Below are positions 45,301 through 54,200 of a stretch of 64,000 nt of DNA, in pieces; the first letter of the stretch is position 1; each line of letters starts with the position of its first letter. Source of the stretch: CAYYNP01 sp964472545 (GTDB lineage: Bacteria; Planctomycetota; Planctomycetia; Pirellulales; Thermoguttaceae); the NCBI GenBank assembly GCA_964472545.1, contig CAYYNP010000014.1, positions 3,488 to 67,487 of the forward strand, in the 5' to 3' direction. The translations under genes and the position numbers were made by a program. The notes under the pieces were generated by a model. The model was given only the letters and a program-made list of their open reading frames with translations, did not search any database and had not been told where the DNA came from.

Positions 45301-46593
45301 TTCCTCAAACCCCACGGAGGCAATCGCGTTGCCGTCGGGGGAGAAGGCAAGGAAAGCCGGAAACTCAGGGAGACGCTGACGCCGTGTTCCGAGCTTGCCG
45401 GTTTCCAGATTGTAGAACGAAAGAGAGCGTTCGCCGATTGCCAACGTGTTGCCGGAAGGCGAAAAGGCCAGGTCCAGCCAAGGGCTGCTAAACTCCAGTG
45501 TCTGCTTCCGGTCGCCGGTCTTCGCATCCCAGACGATCACCGTGTCGTTGTCGGCGTACGACGCCAGCGTTTTGCCGTCGGGCGAGAACGCCACTCTCTT
45601 CGGCTTCTTGGTGTGACCGATCAAGCTGGCCCGCTCTGCACCGGTTTCGGCGTCTACCAGCGAAATCGTATTGTCCTGGCTTGTGGTCGCCAGGGTGGTC
45701 CCGTCTGGCGACAATGCGACGATCGCGCACCCGGCGTGGAAGCGGGACACGCCCCGATGGGCCGCCAACAACTCGCCCTCCGGCAGGCTCCACAGCAACA
45801 CGTCGCCCGGATCGTCGGAGCCGCCGTGCCGAGTCAAAGACACCAGCCGGCTGCTGTCCCGCGAAAACGCGACGTACAACGGAAAGCCCCATGACTCCAG
45901 GAAGGATGACGTGTCCGGTTCCGGGTTCGGAAGCGTGCGGAGTTGTTTCTCGGCGAAATCCCAGAGCCGCACGTGAGTCTGCTCGGTCCAAGCCAGCATC
46001 TTTCCGTCCGGAGAAAAGGCCAGGTCTTCGACGGCAGACTCGCGCGATTGCTTCTTCAGCGAGTGCTTGACCTCGCCGGTCTTCAGATCCCACAACCTGA
46101 CGTTGTCATCGCCGATCCCCGCCAGCAGAGTCCCGTCGGGTGAGAAGGCGACGGCGTCTACGCGCTCGTCGCCCAGGTCCAGCGCCACACGCCAGGTGCA
46201 ACACAACTCCTGTCCGGAATCGGGATCGGGAACCGGCTCGCTGGCGACAACGGGCGGACCGACCGATACGATCGCCTCAATGGGGCCGTCCGGTACGGTA
46301 GTCTCGGCATCTTCCACCTCATCGACCGCCCCACCCGGATCTGGCCCGCCCGGATCTGGCCCACCCGGATCTGGCCCACCCGGATCTGGCCCACCCGGAT
46401 CTGGCCCGCCCGGGCGCTCCTCTACCGACGGATCGTCCGGCTCGGTGCCGAACACACGCTTCCAGTCGACGTCCTGTGTCGGGCGGCTCCCGCCGGGCTG
46501 ACCGGAATCGGACTCCGTCGCGTCGTCACCCGAACATCCCAGCACGGCGATTGCGGCCAGAACGACCGCGGAAAGCAAAACTCGCTTGCACAT
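42301..46593 (-). CDS. Giant WD40-LRR lipoprotein
   Basis: A 1,430-residue predicted lipoprotein. The lipobox AVLGC ends at Cys20. A Pro/Gly/Asp linker (repeated DPGGP) follows near residues 61-85. Then come roughly 20 WD40-like blades, recognisable by repeated VAFSPDGKTLAS and VRLWD patterns (residues about 130-1080), enough for two or three propellers. The last 320 residues hold about 11 leucine-rich repeats of 24 residues (GLAHLKGLGQLRELNLSH). The combination gives a large protein-binding surface held at the membrane. Planctomycetes carry many WD40 and LRR proteins, but the two in one lipoprotein is notable. The start has GGGAGGAAGTC upstream. Neighbouring genes do not suggest a partner. 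Confidence 0.87.
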   Translation of the reverse strand: MCKRVLLSAVVLAAIAVLGCSGDDATESDSGQPGGSRPTQDVDWKRVFGTEPDDPSVEERPGGPDPGGPDPGGPDPGGPDPGGPDPGGAVDEVEDAETTVPDGPIEAIVSVGPPVVASEPVPDPDSGQELCCTWRVALDLGDERVDAVAFSPDGTLLAGIGDDNVRLWDLKTGEVKHSLKKQSRESAVEDLAFSPDGKMLAWTEQTHVRLWDFAEKQLRTLPNPEPDTSSFLESWGFPLYVAFSRDSSRLVSLTRHGGSDDPGDVLLWSLPEGELLAAHRGVSRFHAGCAIVALSPDGTTLATTSQDNTISLVDAETGAERASLIGHTKKPKRVAFSPDGKTLASYADNDTVIVWDAKTGDRKQTLEFSSPWLDLAFSPSGNTLAIGERSLSFYNLETGKLGTRRQRLPEFPAFLAFSPDGNAIASVGFEEYEIRIWDLHVSRQERTLTPEGNAYRVAISPDGRTIAVARDELVEIRDFGTGEKKRTIQLEAEETAFSPDGKTLAIYESEDESKIRLYNVEDGEVRDTLETGAYLAVNLPPEYAPGGRALAIADEKEIQLWGLEPIRKLSTLKGHWGDVTCLAFSPDGGTLASGAWDATARLWDTRQGQLRATLEAHEGRVTSVAFSPNGKTLLSSGYDHCRARLWDVATGEEMRTFEHRRESGPSFTVGGYTDHLLAACFSPDGKSAVTVSPYWIRIWDTKTAEGRFALTAYGTKTWGATTTFSADRTAFVTLGDDGLIRLWNVADVLREPPATRTDIVRAKPPEERLPVWVPEVDFPREVTAYWARVYYSPDGKLIASFEYDEPVKIWDTSTGEKVQTLRYPGDVDSVVFSPDGRMVAAFENGSSKPIVLWEVGTEEAIRTLAPHDGCTKAVAFSPDGGKLISASGSDKLALSVWEIQTGRHTKSWQWEEVGWQDTAAFSPDGETIAAEMPDYTIGLFDVATGTLRRQLAQGQYVTDIAFSPNGTKIASASGVGERGLIRLWDVETGRLLHTLRGHAGGVRSIAFSPDGAILASAGKRDPKGESVKLWDVQTGAPARRLRGTVSSDAYFVVFSPDGKTLAFRSLGMGFWHVPDLFDDALQQAAGHVIRGGGKVIKQGPRYRVELAVHGRDSSAALAHLETMGKPIDLSLGRSLNLRGADLARLPAVTQLEVLNISGADRLTDADFAPLGRLARVQELRLADLPGVTDAGVAHVAELSQLKKLELYDLDELSDVGLAHLSGLAGLQELHLDTLSGISDEGLAHLKGLGQLRELNLSHAPFITNEGLAHLKAVSHLRELRLSDLRGVTDTGLANVAELTQLKKLELAYLEEVSKTGIAHLKGLTQLQDLRLVDLPGLTNAGLTEVSGLTQLKKLSVHNCDRITDAGLAHLKRLSSLQELGLTFVEVTDAGLTHLRELPNLAKLDVSYTEVTEEGIDGLRKALPNLEIVTE
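46338..46412. repeat. 15-bp coding minisatellite, about five copies
   Basis: Tandem copies of a unit like GGATCTGGCCCACCC with occasional A/G variation. On the minus strand they code the Asp-Pro-Gly-Gly-Pro linker just behind the lipobox of the WD40-LRR lipoprotein. Confidence 0.9.
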
Positions 46594-46727
46594 GACTTCC
46601 TCCCTGTAAGGAATGCAGTTCGCCGTCCGGGGGCGAGGCCGCTGCGACAGCGGTCTTGTCGGTGTCCCCATATGCCGCCAAGATTAGGGGAGAGCGGCGA
46701 CGTGGTCAAGTACCTGAGAGGAGGCCC

Positions 46728-46746
46728 CATCTCGCCAAGCGAGACG
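46728..46746. repeat. Single palindrome related to the prepilin leader repeat
   Basis: CCATCTCGC CAA GCGAGACGG has the same CATCTCGC-type stem as the array at 23489 with another loop and one side diverged. It sits in the gap between the WD40-LRR and ABC ATPase genes. Confidence 0.5.
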
Positions 46747-46778
46747 GCCGCGCCGCCGTGCGGAACGCCGACGGCACG

Positions 46779-47576
46779 CTACCGCGGTTCGACGTCGGGA
46801 ATCTCGACGTCGGAGACACTCTCGGCAGGTTCCACTTCCGTGTGCAACGCCGCGATCGCCCGGGTGATGTCGGCGGTGTCTTCCACGATCTGGCCGTCGC
46901 GCAACACCAGCGTGCGCTTGGCGCTGCGGGCGATGTCCTGGTCGTGGGTCACCAGGATGATCGTGATCTGGCTCTCGTCGTTGAGCTTCCGCAGGATCTC
47001 GATCACTTCCTTGCTGGTTCGCGAGTCGAGATTGCCGGTGGGCTCGTCGGCCATCAGGATCGAGGGCTCGTTGACCAGCGCCCGGGCGATGGCCACGCGT
47101 TGCTGTTGGCCGCCGGAAAGCTGTCCGGGATGATGGTCCATCCGATCGCCCAGCCCGACCCGATCGAGCATCTCGGCCGCGCGGCGTCGGCGTTGCCGGC
47201 CGGAAATGCCGCGGGAATAGAGCAGCGGCAGCTCGACGTTCTGCAACGCACTGGTCCGGGCCAGCAGGTTGAAGTTCTGGAAGACGAAGCCGATCTGACG
47301 GTTGCGGAGCCGTGCCCGGGCGTCGCGCGACATGGTCGAGACCTCGGCGCCGTCGAGCCGATAGCTGCCGTCGGTGGGCCGGTCGAGGCAGCCGAGCGTG
47401 TTCATCAACGTCGACTTGCCCGAGCCCGAGGCGCCCATCAAGGCCACGTACTCTCCCCGTCCAATGCACAACGACACGCCCCGCAAGGCCTCGACCTTCG
47501 TTTCGCCGAGGTCGTAGACCTTCCAGACATCATGCACTTCGATCAGCGGGAGGGAGGTGGGCTCGTGGGAAGACAT
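46779..47576 (-). CDS. ABC transporter ATP-binding protein, LolD/MacB type
   Basis: A 265-residue ABC ATPase of the group that pairs with MacB/FtsX/LolC-type permeases for lipoprotein release or peptide export. All motifs are intact: Walker A GASGSGKSTLMNTLG, Q-loop FVFQNFNLL, signature LSGGQQQRVAIARAL, Walker B ILMADEPTGNLDS, and the His switch LVTHD. DRPTDGSYRLDGAEV is typical for the subgroup. About 30 extra C-terminal residues (ALHTEVEPAESVSDVEIPD) are acidic. No permease gene lies on either side within the window, so this is an orphan subunit or its partner is encoded elsewhere. It is divergent from the CDP-alcohol phosphatidyltransferase gene. Confidence 0.9.
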   Translation of the reverse strand: MSSHEPTSLPLIEVHDVWKVYDLGETKVEALRGVSLCIGRGEYVALMGASGSGKSTLMNTLGCLDRPTDGSYRLDGAEVSTMSRDARARLRNRQIGFVFQNFNLLARTSALQNVELPLLYSRGISGRQRRRRAAEMLDRVGLGDRMDHHPGQLSGGQQQRVAIARALVNEPSILMADEPTGNLDSRTSKEVIEILRKLNDESQITIILVTHDQDIARSAKRTLVLRDGQIVEDTADITRAIAALHTEVEPAESVSDVEIPDVEPR

Positions 47577-47673
47577 AATCCCATACTACCCCGAACTCCC
47601 GCAATTTCCTAGTCGAACCGCGGTTACCCAGTTTCTCTGGTCGGCGAGCCCGCGGTCGCCTAGAATCCGCGGC

Positions 47674-48555
47674 GTGAAACGCCCTACGATCGACGAACTC
47701 GCCCGACGCTGCCAGAAACCCGACCACCGCCGGGTGGGAAACTGGATGGCGCGGCGTGTCAGCCGCCCGATGGCGTTGCGGGTGACGTGGGTGATCGCTC
47801 CGTGGGGTATCTCGGCCAACACGGCCACGCTGTCCGCTTGGGCGTGTGGCGTGGCGGCGGCCGCCGCGTTTGGCTGGGGCAACGTGGCCGGATGGCTCGT
47901 GGGGGCCGCGTTGCTGCAAATGTGGTATCTGCTGGATCATGTCGACGGCCAACTCGCCCGGCTCAACGGCACGGCCTCGCTCGACGGCGTGCAACTCGAC
48001 TACCTGATGCACCACACGGTGAACCTGCTGGTCCCGATGGGGATCGGCTGGGGGCTGTTTGTGCGATCGGGCCAGCCGTCTTGGCTCGGCGGCGGCTTGC
48101 TCTGGGGGCTGGCCCTGCTGATGCTCTCGCTGCACCACGACGCCCGCTACAAGGCGTTCATCCAGCGGCTGAAACGCGTCCGCGGCCGGCTCGACGTGGT
48201 CGGCGGCGGCGGTGCCCGGCCGCTGCAACAGCCGCCGATTCCTACACGGCCGCTGCGCTTGACCGCCTGGATCGGCCGCAAGGCGTGCGAGATGCACGTG
48301 ATTCTCAACTTCGCTGCCTCGATCGCGCTGCTGCAATTGCTCAGCGGCGACCATCGGCTGCTGGCTGCCCGAGGCTATCTGGCAATCGCGGCTTCGACGG
48401 CCGTACTGGTGGCCGTTTGGACGATCGTCCGCGCCCAGCAGACCGAATCCGCCGAGCAGGAGTTCGCCGCCTGGTACCGTGTTCCGAAGGGGCACGAGAT
48501 GACGTTCTCCGACGGCTGGTGGCACGTCGAGCGGGAAGAGCGAGAGCAAGTCTGA
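47674..48555 (+). CDS. CDP-alcohol phosphatidyltransferase family protein
   Basis: A 293-residue membrane protein of the CDP-alcohol phosphatidyltransferase family, which joins a CDP-activated head or lipid group to an alcohol in phospholipid synthesis. The signature D-x2-DG-x2-AR-x8-G-x3-D-x3-D is visible near residue 88 as LDHVDGQLARLNG then SLDGVQLDYLMH. The last position, normally the catalytic-base Asp, is His. Flanking helices include GVAAAAAFGWGNVAGWLVGA and GGGLLWGLALLMLSL. The start was placed at the GTG at 47674 (GTGAAACGCCCTACG); upstream codons in frame run back into the divergent ABC gene's promoter zone and are not family-like. The substrate alcohol is unknown. Confidence 0.83.
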   Translation: MKRPTIDELARRCQKPDHRRVGNWMARRVSRPMALRVTWVIAPWGISANTATLSAWACGVAAAAAFGWGNVAGWLVGAALLQMWYLLDHVDGQLARLNGTASLDGVQLDYLMHHTVNLLVPMGIGWGLFVRSGQPSWLGGGLLWGLALLMLSLHHDARYKAFIQRLKRVRGRLDVVGGGGARPLQQPPIPTRPLRLTAWIGRKACEMHVILNFAASIALLQLLSGDHRLLAARGYLAIAASTAVLVAVWTIVRAQQTESAEQEFAAWYRVPKGHEMTFSDGWWHVEREEREQV

Positions 48556-48725
48556 CCGCGGCATAGCGGGGACTTCCGCATGCCCGATCCGTCGGAACGA
48601 TCGTCATAAGCCCACCCCCAAACACCGCGCCCCAACTGCATGCTCTCGGCCGCATCGCCGGCGAGAAAAGGTAGACTTGACTTAGCCATTCTCTGGCGAA
48701 GTTCTCGCAACCGATGGAGGGCGTC

Positions 48726-49337
48726 ATGTCCGGCGGCAATATGTTGTTTCTGTTGATGCGCGATCCGTGGGCATTGCTGCTGTTGTTGTTGATCAGCCTC
48801 GTTCCCACCGGCTTCTTCGGGTGGGGGCTCTACGTCGACTATCGAATCGCCACCGAAGGGACTTCCGTTCAGGCCACCGTTACGGATTATCGGGCCGTGG
48901 CCAGCCGCAGTCGAAACGGGAGCACGTCGTACCGCTACAAGGTCGAGTACGAGTTTCTCCCGCCCGGCGAGACCCGCAAACATACGGCCTACTGGATGCA
49001 CGACGCAATGACGGTCACCGTCCCCAAGGCCGACTACGACCGGGCCGTCAACACCAAGCGGCTCGAAGTCCTCTACATCGCCGGCCAGCCCGAGTTGAAC
49101 CGCCCGAAGCACTGCAAGACGACGCACACGATCGTGCTCTTCTTCAGTGTCTTCCTAAGCGTGAACATGGCCTTGCTAGTCGGCGTGTTCGTCGCGATCC
49201 ACTACCGGCGAACGTGGCGGACGCGACAGATGCAAATCCAGAGGCAAACGGCCGGCGTCACCGAAGCCGGCGCAGGCTACGCGACGACGTTTGACGACGA
49301 AAGCCGAACGCAGGATGAGTACGTGGTCAACGTCTGA
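48726..49337 (+). CDS. DUF3592-domain membrane protein
   Basis: A 203-residue protein with an N-terminal membrane helix (PWALLLLLLISLVPTGFFGW), a small beta domain (SVQATVTDYRAVASRSRNGS, YRYKVEYEFLPPGE) and a second helix (TIVLFFSVFLSVNMALLVGV). The strand pattern between two membrane helices, with LEVLYIAGQPELNRP at its end, fits the DUF3592 family, whose function is unknown. The ATG at 48726 was preferred over an ATG four codons earlier because GATGGAGGGCGTC then serves as ribosome binding site. It stands alone; repeats begin 4 bp after its stop. Confidence 0.75.
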   Translation: MSGGNMLFLLMRDPWALLLLLLISLVPTGFFGWGLYVDYRIATEGTSVQATVTDYRAVASRSRNGSTSYRYKVEYEFLPPGETRKHTAYWMHDAMTVTVPKADYDRAVNTKRLEVLYIAGQPELNRPKHCKTTHTIVLFFSVFLSVNMALLVGVFVAIHYRRTWRTRQMQIQRQTAGVTEAGAGYATTFDDESRTQDEYVVNV

Positions 49338-49340
49338 TTC

Positions 49341-49571
49341 GGGGTGGCCCCGGTTCTTGAACCGGGGGACGAAGTCCCAAGAGGTTGCGACGCAGGACTC
49401 GGGCATGCTCCCCGGCATAGTGTGGCGGCAACGAGGGACTCTCGAACGCAAGGGCGTCGCCGGAAGGGTTGTGGGGCCTCTTGTGGCGAAGCCACGCCGG
49501 TTCAAGAACCGGCGCCACCCGCGGTAGTTAGATCCATCAGGGTGGCCCCGGTTCTTGAACCGGGGGACGAT
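49341..49571. repeat. Dispersed intergenic repeats with a CCGGTTCTTGAACCGG core
   Basis: GGTGGCCCCGGTTC, TTGAACCGGGGGACGA occurs at about 49342-49371 and again at about 49542-49571. Between them (about 49495-49521) is a related, partly inverted copy, GCCGGTTCAAGAACCGGCGCC. The core is an almost perfect 16-bp palindrome. They fill the gap between the DUF3592 gene and the end of the CDF gene. Confidence 0.8.
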
Positions 49572-49636
49572 GAGGTGCCCTACACGTGGTGGCCACTCGG
49601 GACCGGGAGCCTGCCGACGCTCGGCTCACACAATAC

Positions 49637-50599
49637 TCAGTCTCGGTCGTCACCTTCAGCGCCTTCTGCGTCGAGCCGGGCTTCCTTCCAGACGACCTGA
49701 AGCGTCGACTCCCGCACTTGATATTGGTCGCGAAGCCAAGTTGCCACGGCATCCTGCCATTGGGAATGCCCCGCGTGTTGTTCGCCAAGGCGAGACGGGC
49801 TGACGGTCAGATGGGCGGAGAAGACGACGACCTCGGGAGTGATTGTCCAGAGGTGTTCGTGTTGCGTGTCGACGACTTCCGGGAACTGTTCTCGCATCGC
49901 GTCGACGATATCGTGGACGTTGCGGCCCTTGGGTGCCATCTCCAACAACACGCGTAGCGACTCCTTCAACAGCCCCAACGCCCAGACCAAGATCAGCAGC
50001 CCGATGCCCATCGCCACCAGCGGATCCAACCACAGCCAGCCGGTATAGCCGATGACAATTGCCGCCACCACGATCGCCACCGACGAGGCGGCGTCGGCGA
50101 TCATGTGGGCGAAGACCGACTGCACGTTGATGTCGCCCTGCCGGCTGCCCTCGATGAGAAAGACGCTCACGATGTTGACGACCAGCCCGAACACGGCCAC
50201 CGCCAACATGTGCGGCGTGAGGATCGGCTGAGGATCGAGCAACCGCCCCACGGATTCCATAGCGATCCACACGATGATCGCCAGCAGAAACAGCGCGTTG
50301 ACGAAAGCGGACACCACTTCGGCCCGCAGCAGCCCGAACGTGCGATGATGGCAGGCGGGAAGCCTCGCCACCAGGATTCCCGCAATGGCAATCGCCAGCG
50401 CAAAGGCATGGGTCAGCATGTGCCCCGCATCGCTCAGCAGCGCCACGCTGCCGGTGAGCCAGCCGCCGACAAACTCGATCACCATCGCCACGGCCGTGAC
50501 GATCAGCGACCAGCGAAGTCGCCGCACCGTCACGGTCTTGTAGGCGTGGCTGTGGTTGTGATCGTGGCCGTGATTGTGATCACCGTCGTGTTCGTGCAT
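49637..50599 (-). CDS. Cation diffusion facilitator (CzcD/ZitB-like) metal exporter
   Basis: A 320-residue CDF antiporter that exports Zn2+, Co2+ or similar ions across the inner membrane. A His-rich N terminus (HEHDGDHNHGHDHNHSH) is followed by six predicted membrane helices and a C-terminal cytoplasmic domain (MREQFPEVVDTQHEHLWTI). The metal site of helix 2 reads SDAGHMLTHAFAL, where the usual pattern is His-x3-Asp; here it is His-x3-His. Helix 5 has the standard FAHMIADAASS. The ATG at 50599 gives the family's normal His-rich start, with GGAGAGTCCGGCAA upstream. It is the last gene of the metal cluster, 70 bp after the TRASH-type gene. Confidence 0.9.
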   Translation of the reverse strand: MHEHDGDHNHGHDHNHSHAYKTVTVRRLRWSLIVTAVAMVIEFVGGWLTGSVALLSDAGHMLTHAFALAIAIAGILVARLPACHHRTFGLLRAEVVSAFVNALFLLAIIVWIAMESVGRLLDPQPILTPHMLAVAVFGLVVNIVSVFLIEGSRQGDINVQSVFAHMIADAASSVAIVVAAIVIGYTGWLWLDPLVAMGIGLLILVWALGLLKESLRVLLEMAPKGRNVHDIVDAMREQFPEVVDTQHEHLWTITPEVVVFSAHLTVSPSRLGEQHAGHSQWQDAVATWLRDQYQVRESTLQVVWKEARLDAEGAEGDDRD

Positions 50600-50669
50600 T
50601 TGCCGGACTCTCCTCTCGCTTGCCCGTCCTGTCCAGCGGTAGCGCCGGACCCCGATTGATCGGCGCCGA

Positions 50670-51143
50670 TCAAGATCCACCTTTGTTCGTGAGCGACGCC
50701 CGGTAGAGTGATTCGACCATTTGCAGGTGGGTGTTCGCGTCCGCCTGGATCTTCTTGATGCAGGGTGGACAGCAGACGTAGACGATTTGCCCGCCGACGA
50801 CCGTCCACTTCGGGCTCTTCGGCAGCTTGTTCTTCATCACCGGGCAGATGCCTTGTGCCTTGGCGAAGTTGGCGTGGATCGTGGCCCAATGTGTGGCGGC
50901 GACCTTGCCGGACGTGCATCCTTTGCAGCAGAGGAACATCTCCTCCGCACCGATCTTCACTTTGATCGGCGTTCCGTGCGTTCCCAGTTTACGGCCCGAT
51001 ACCGGACAGATCTCCTGGACCACGGCGAGTACCTGGTCGCGCGAGAGTTGCGGCGGGTCGGCCGCCGACGCCCGTCGTTCCAGCGCGGCCGAAACGATAC
51101 TCGTGCAAAGGGCAACAACATACAACGTCTTGACGATCTTCAT
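50670..51143 (-). CDS. Exported protein with two TRASH/YHS-like metal-binding units
   Basis: A 157-residue protein with a signal peptide (about 1-28) and two similar cysteine units: CPVSGRKLGTHGTPIKVKIG followed by FLCCKGC (about residues 46-75), and CPVMKNKLPKSPKWTVVGGQ followed by YVCCPPC (about 97-126). The pattern CPV-x(n)-CC-x2-C is that of TRASH/YHS-type heavy-metal-binding domains and also appears twice at the C terminus of the adjacent CusB. It lies between cusA and the CDF gene in the same direction. A periplasmic metal chaperone or buffer feeding the efflux pump is a reasonable inference. The metal identity (copper, silver or zinc) is not visible. Confidence 0.82.
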   Translation of the reverse strand: MKIVKTLYVVALCTSIVSAALERRASAADPPQLSRDQVLAVVQEICPVSGRKLGTHGTPIKVKIGAEEMFLCCKGCTSGKVAATHWATIHANFAKAQGICPVMKNKLPKSPKWTVVGGQIVYVCCPPCIKKIQADANTHLQMVESLYRASLTNKGGS

Positions 51144-51219
51144 GTCCTTCTTCCTTTCGCGTTAGGACGGAGCGAGTTCAAGCCCCGGTCGCTTCTTCGG
51201 CTCGTCTTCCACGGGCGAC

Positions 51220-54200
51220 TCACAGTATCGCGTCGGCCAGCGGAGGCCCGAGTAACTCCTCTAGGTTCTCTTCTTCTGGAGCCGTCAGTTCTTGGCCCTT
51301 TAGGCCCAGGTGAAGCCTCCATTCCATGTACCGGCAATACAATGTTGGTACGATAAACGACGTAAACGGTTCGACCAGCATGCCGCCGAACACAGGCAAG
51401 GCCATGGCCCGAGCCACGTCGGCGCCGCGGCCGGTCGAGATCATCACCGGAACCAAGGCCGCCAGCGTGGTGATCGTGGTCATCACGCACGGCCGGATCC
51501 GCTTCAGCCCGGCCGTGTAGATCGCCTCGCGCAACTGCGCAACCGTCTCGATATTCTGCCGCCGCAGCGTCTGTTGGATGTAGGTAGCCATCACCACGCC
51601 GTCGTCGACGGCAATCCCGAACAGGGCGATGAACCCTACCCAGACGGCCGTATTCATGCCCACGCCCATCACCGCCACCGCAATCATCCCGCCGGCAAAG
51701 GCCACGGGAATGCCCGAGAAGACCGCCAGGGTGATCGCCCCGTCGCGGAAGTTCAGATACAGCAGCAGTTTGTTGATCAGCAACACCAAGGGGATGATCC
51801 ACATCAGCCGGTAGTTGGCTTCGATCTGATTCTGAAACGACCCGACCAATCGAGGCTCGAAGTTTCCTTCCGGGAAATAGAGGCCGTCGCTTCGCTTTTC
51901 GTTGGGGTTTTCCTGGGCGATCTTGCGTGCCCTTTGTATTGACAGATCCACTTCACTGGCCGTCTCCAGGTCGCCCTTCGCGCCCGAGGGAGCGAACGAC
52001 ACGTGGGCCACCAGCCGGGCGTCTTCGCTGTTGATCGCTCCGGGCCCCCAGGTCGTCGCGACGTCGGCCAGGCGCTTAAGCGGCACGACTTCCTCCGCGT
52101 GCGTGACGACCGCCACCTTGCCCAGTTCGTCGATCCGCTCGCGGACGTCGCGCCGATAACGGATCTGGATCGGGTAGCGCTCGCGGCCTTCGACGGTGGT
52201 CGTAACGTCAACGCCTCCCAGCCCCGCGGCCACCACCTGATTGACCATCATCGTGGTCATGCCGTAGCGTGCGGCCTCTTCGCGATCGACGTCGAACTCG
52301 AAATAGGGCTTGCCCAGCACGATATCGGGATTGACCGTGTTGGCGTTGACGACGTGCAGCTTCCGCAAGTGCTCGGCCACCGCCAGCGACGCCTTAGAGA
52401 GCCCCTCCAGATCGTCTCCGTAGATCCGCACCGCCATCGACGCCTTGATCCCGCTTTGCAGCATCACCACGCGGCCCTCGATCGGTTGCAGCGGCGAGGC
52501 GGGCGTGATGCCGGGCAACGTGGCCACCCGATTGATCTCGTCCCAGATCATCTTCTCGTCGGTTATCTCCGGACGCCACTGATCCCGAGGCTTCAACATC
52601 ACGTAGGTCTCGACCATCGCGGCCGGGGCCGGATCGAGCGCCGACTCGACGCGGCCGATCTTACCCAGCACGTTGGCCACTTCCGGGATCTGCCCGATCA
52701 TGGCGTCCTGCGTTTGCAGCACCTCCATCGCCTGGTTGAAACTGGCCGCCGGATAGAGGCTCGGCATATAGAACCAACTCCCCTCGTCCAGCGCGATCCA
52801 GTCGTCGGTGTCCAGGCCGGTGAAGAGATGCTTCGCATCGACGTACCCCGGCACTTCGTTCAGATCGGCCCCCAGCGCCATGCAGACCTTCTCGACGGGC
52901 CGCAACACGGTCGGCAGTCCAAACCAGGCCCCGAGCCCCAGCACGACGATCACCGCCGGAAACGAAAGCATCAGCAGCTTGTGATTCAGCGCCACACGCA
53001 ACCGGCCGGCGTAGATCCAGCGGACGAACCGACTCACCGGATTCTGTTCGATGGGGCGGATCTTCTCGCGGGTAATCCACCAACCGGCCAGGAAACCGAC
53101 GACTGCGGCCGCAATCGCCCACCAACCGGCGTGCATGCCGGTCCAACCGTGCAAGTGATCGCCCCAAACAAACGAGAAGAGCCCGGCACAGATCCCACCC
53201 ATGCCAAGCCCGGCGGCAACGTTGCCCCAGCGCGGAATCCGCGAGTTGCGCAGCAACACGCGGCAGAGCACCGGCACCACGGTCACGGCCACGATCAGGC
53301 TGGCGGCCAGGGCGAAGGTCTTCGTCCACGCCAGCGGGCTGAACAACCGGTGGTCGCGGCCGGTGAGGAAGAAGACCGGCAGGAAGCTGACGATCGTGGT
53401 GGCGACCGCGGTGATCACCGCCGGCACGACCTCGGCGGCACTGCGGCGGATCACCTTCAATCGCCCTTCGTTTCCGCCCGGCGATCCGCGCGACTCCCAT
53501 TCGGCCAGGCCGCCGTAGATGTTCTCCAGCGTGATGATGCCCATGTCGACCATCGTGCCGATGGCGATTGCGATGCCGGCCAAGGACATGATGTTGGCGT
53601 CGACGCCGAAGACTTCCATCGCGATGAACGACATCAACACGGCCATCGGCAACGTGATCGCCACGATCAGGCTGGCACGAAAATGCAACAGGAAGAGGAT
53701 CATCACGACGATCGTGATCGCGATTTCGTGGATCAGCACGTCGGTCAGCGTGGCCCGGGTTTCGTCGATTAGCACCGTGCGGTCGTAGACGCCGTGGATC
53801 TTGATTCCGTCGAGTTCGTTTTCCAGCGCGGCGATCTTCTCTTTCACCCCTTCGATCACCTTGTGTGGGTTCTCTCCATAGCGCATCACGACCACGCCGC
53901 CGACGGCCTCGCTGCCGTTGAAGTCGAGTGCGCCGCGCCGGAAGGCCGGCCCGATCTGCACTTGTGCCACGTCTCGCACGCGGACCGGTACGCCGCTGCG
54001 CGTGATCACGACCGTGTTTTCGATTTGCCCGATCGTCTCATGCACGGTCTTTCCCGAGCCGAGGAAGCCCTTGCCGCGGACGATCAGCTCCATACCGGAA
54101 CTCTCGACCGTTTTGGCCCCCACGTCGATGTTCGACGCCTTGACCGCCTCGATCACACGGCTGAGCGGAATGCCGTGAAAACGCAGCTTGTCGGGGTCGA

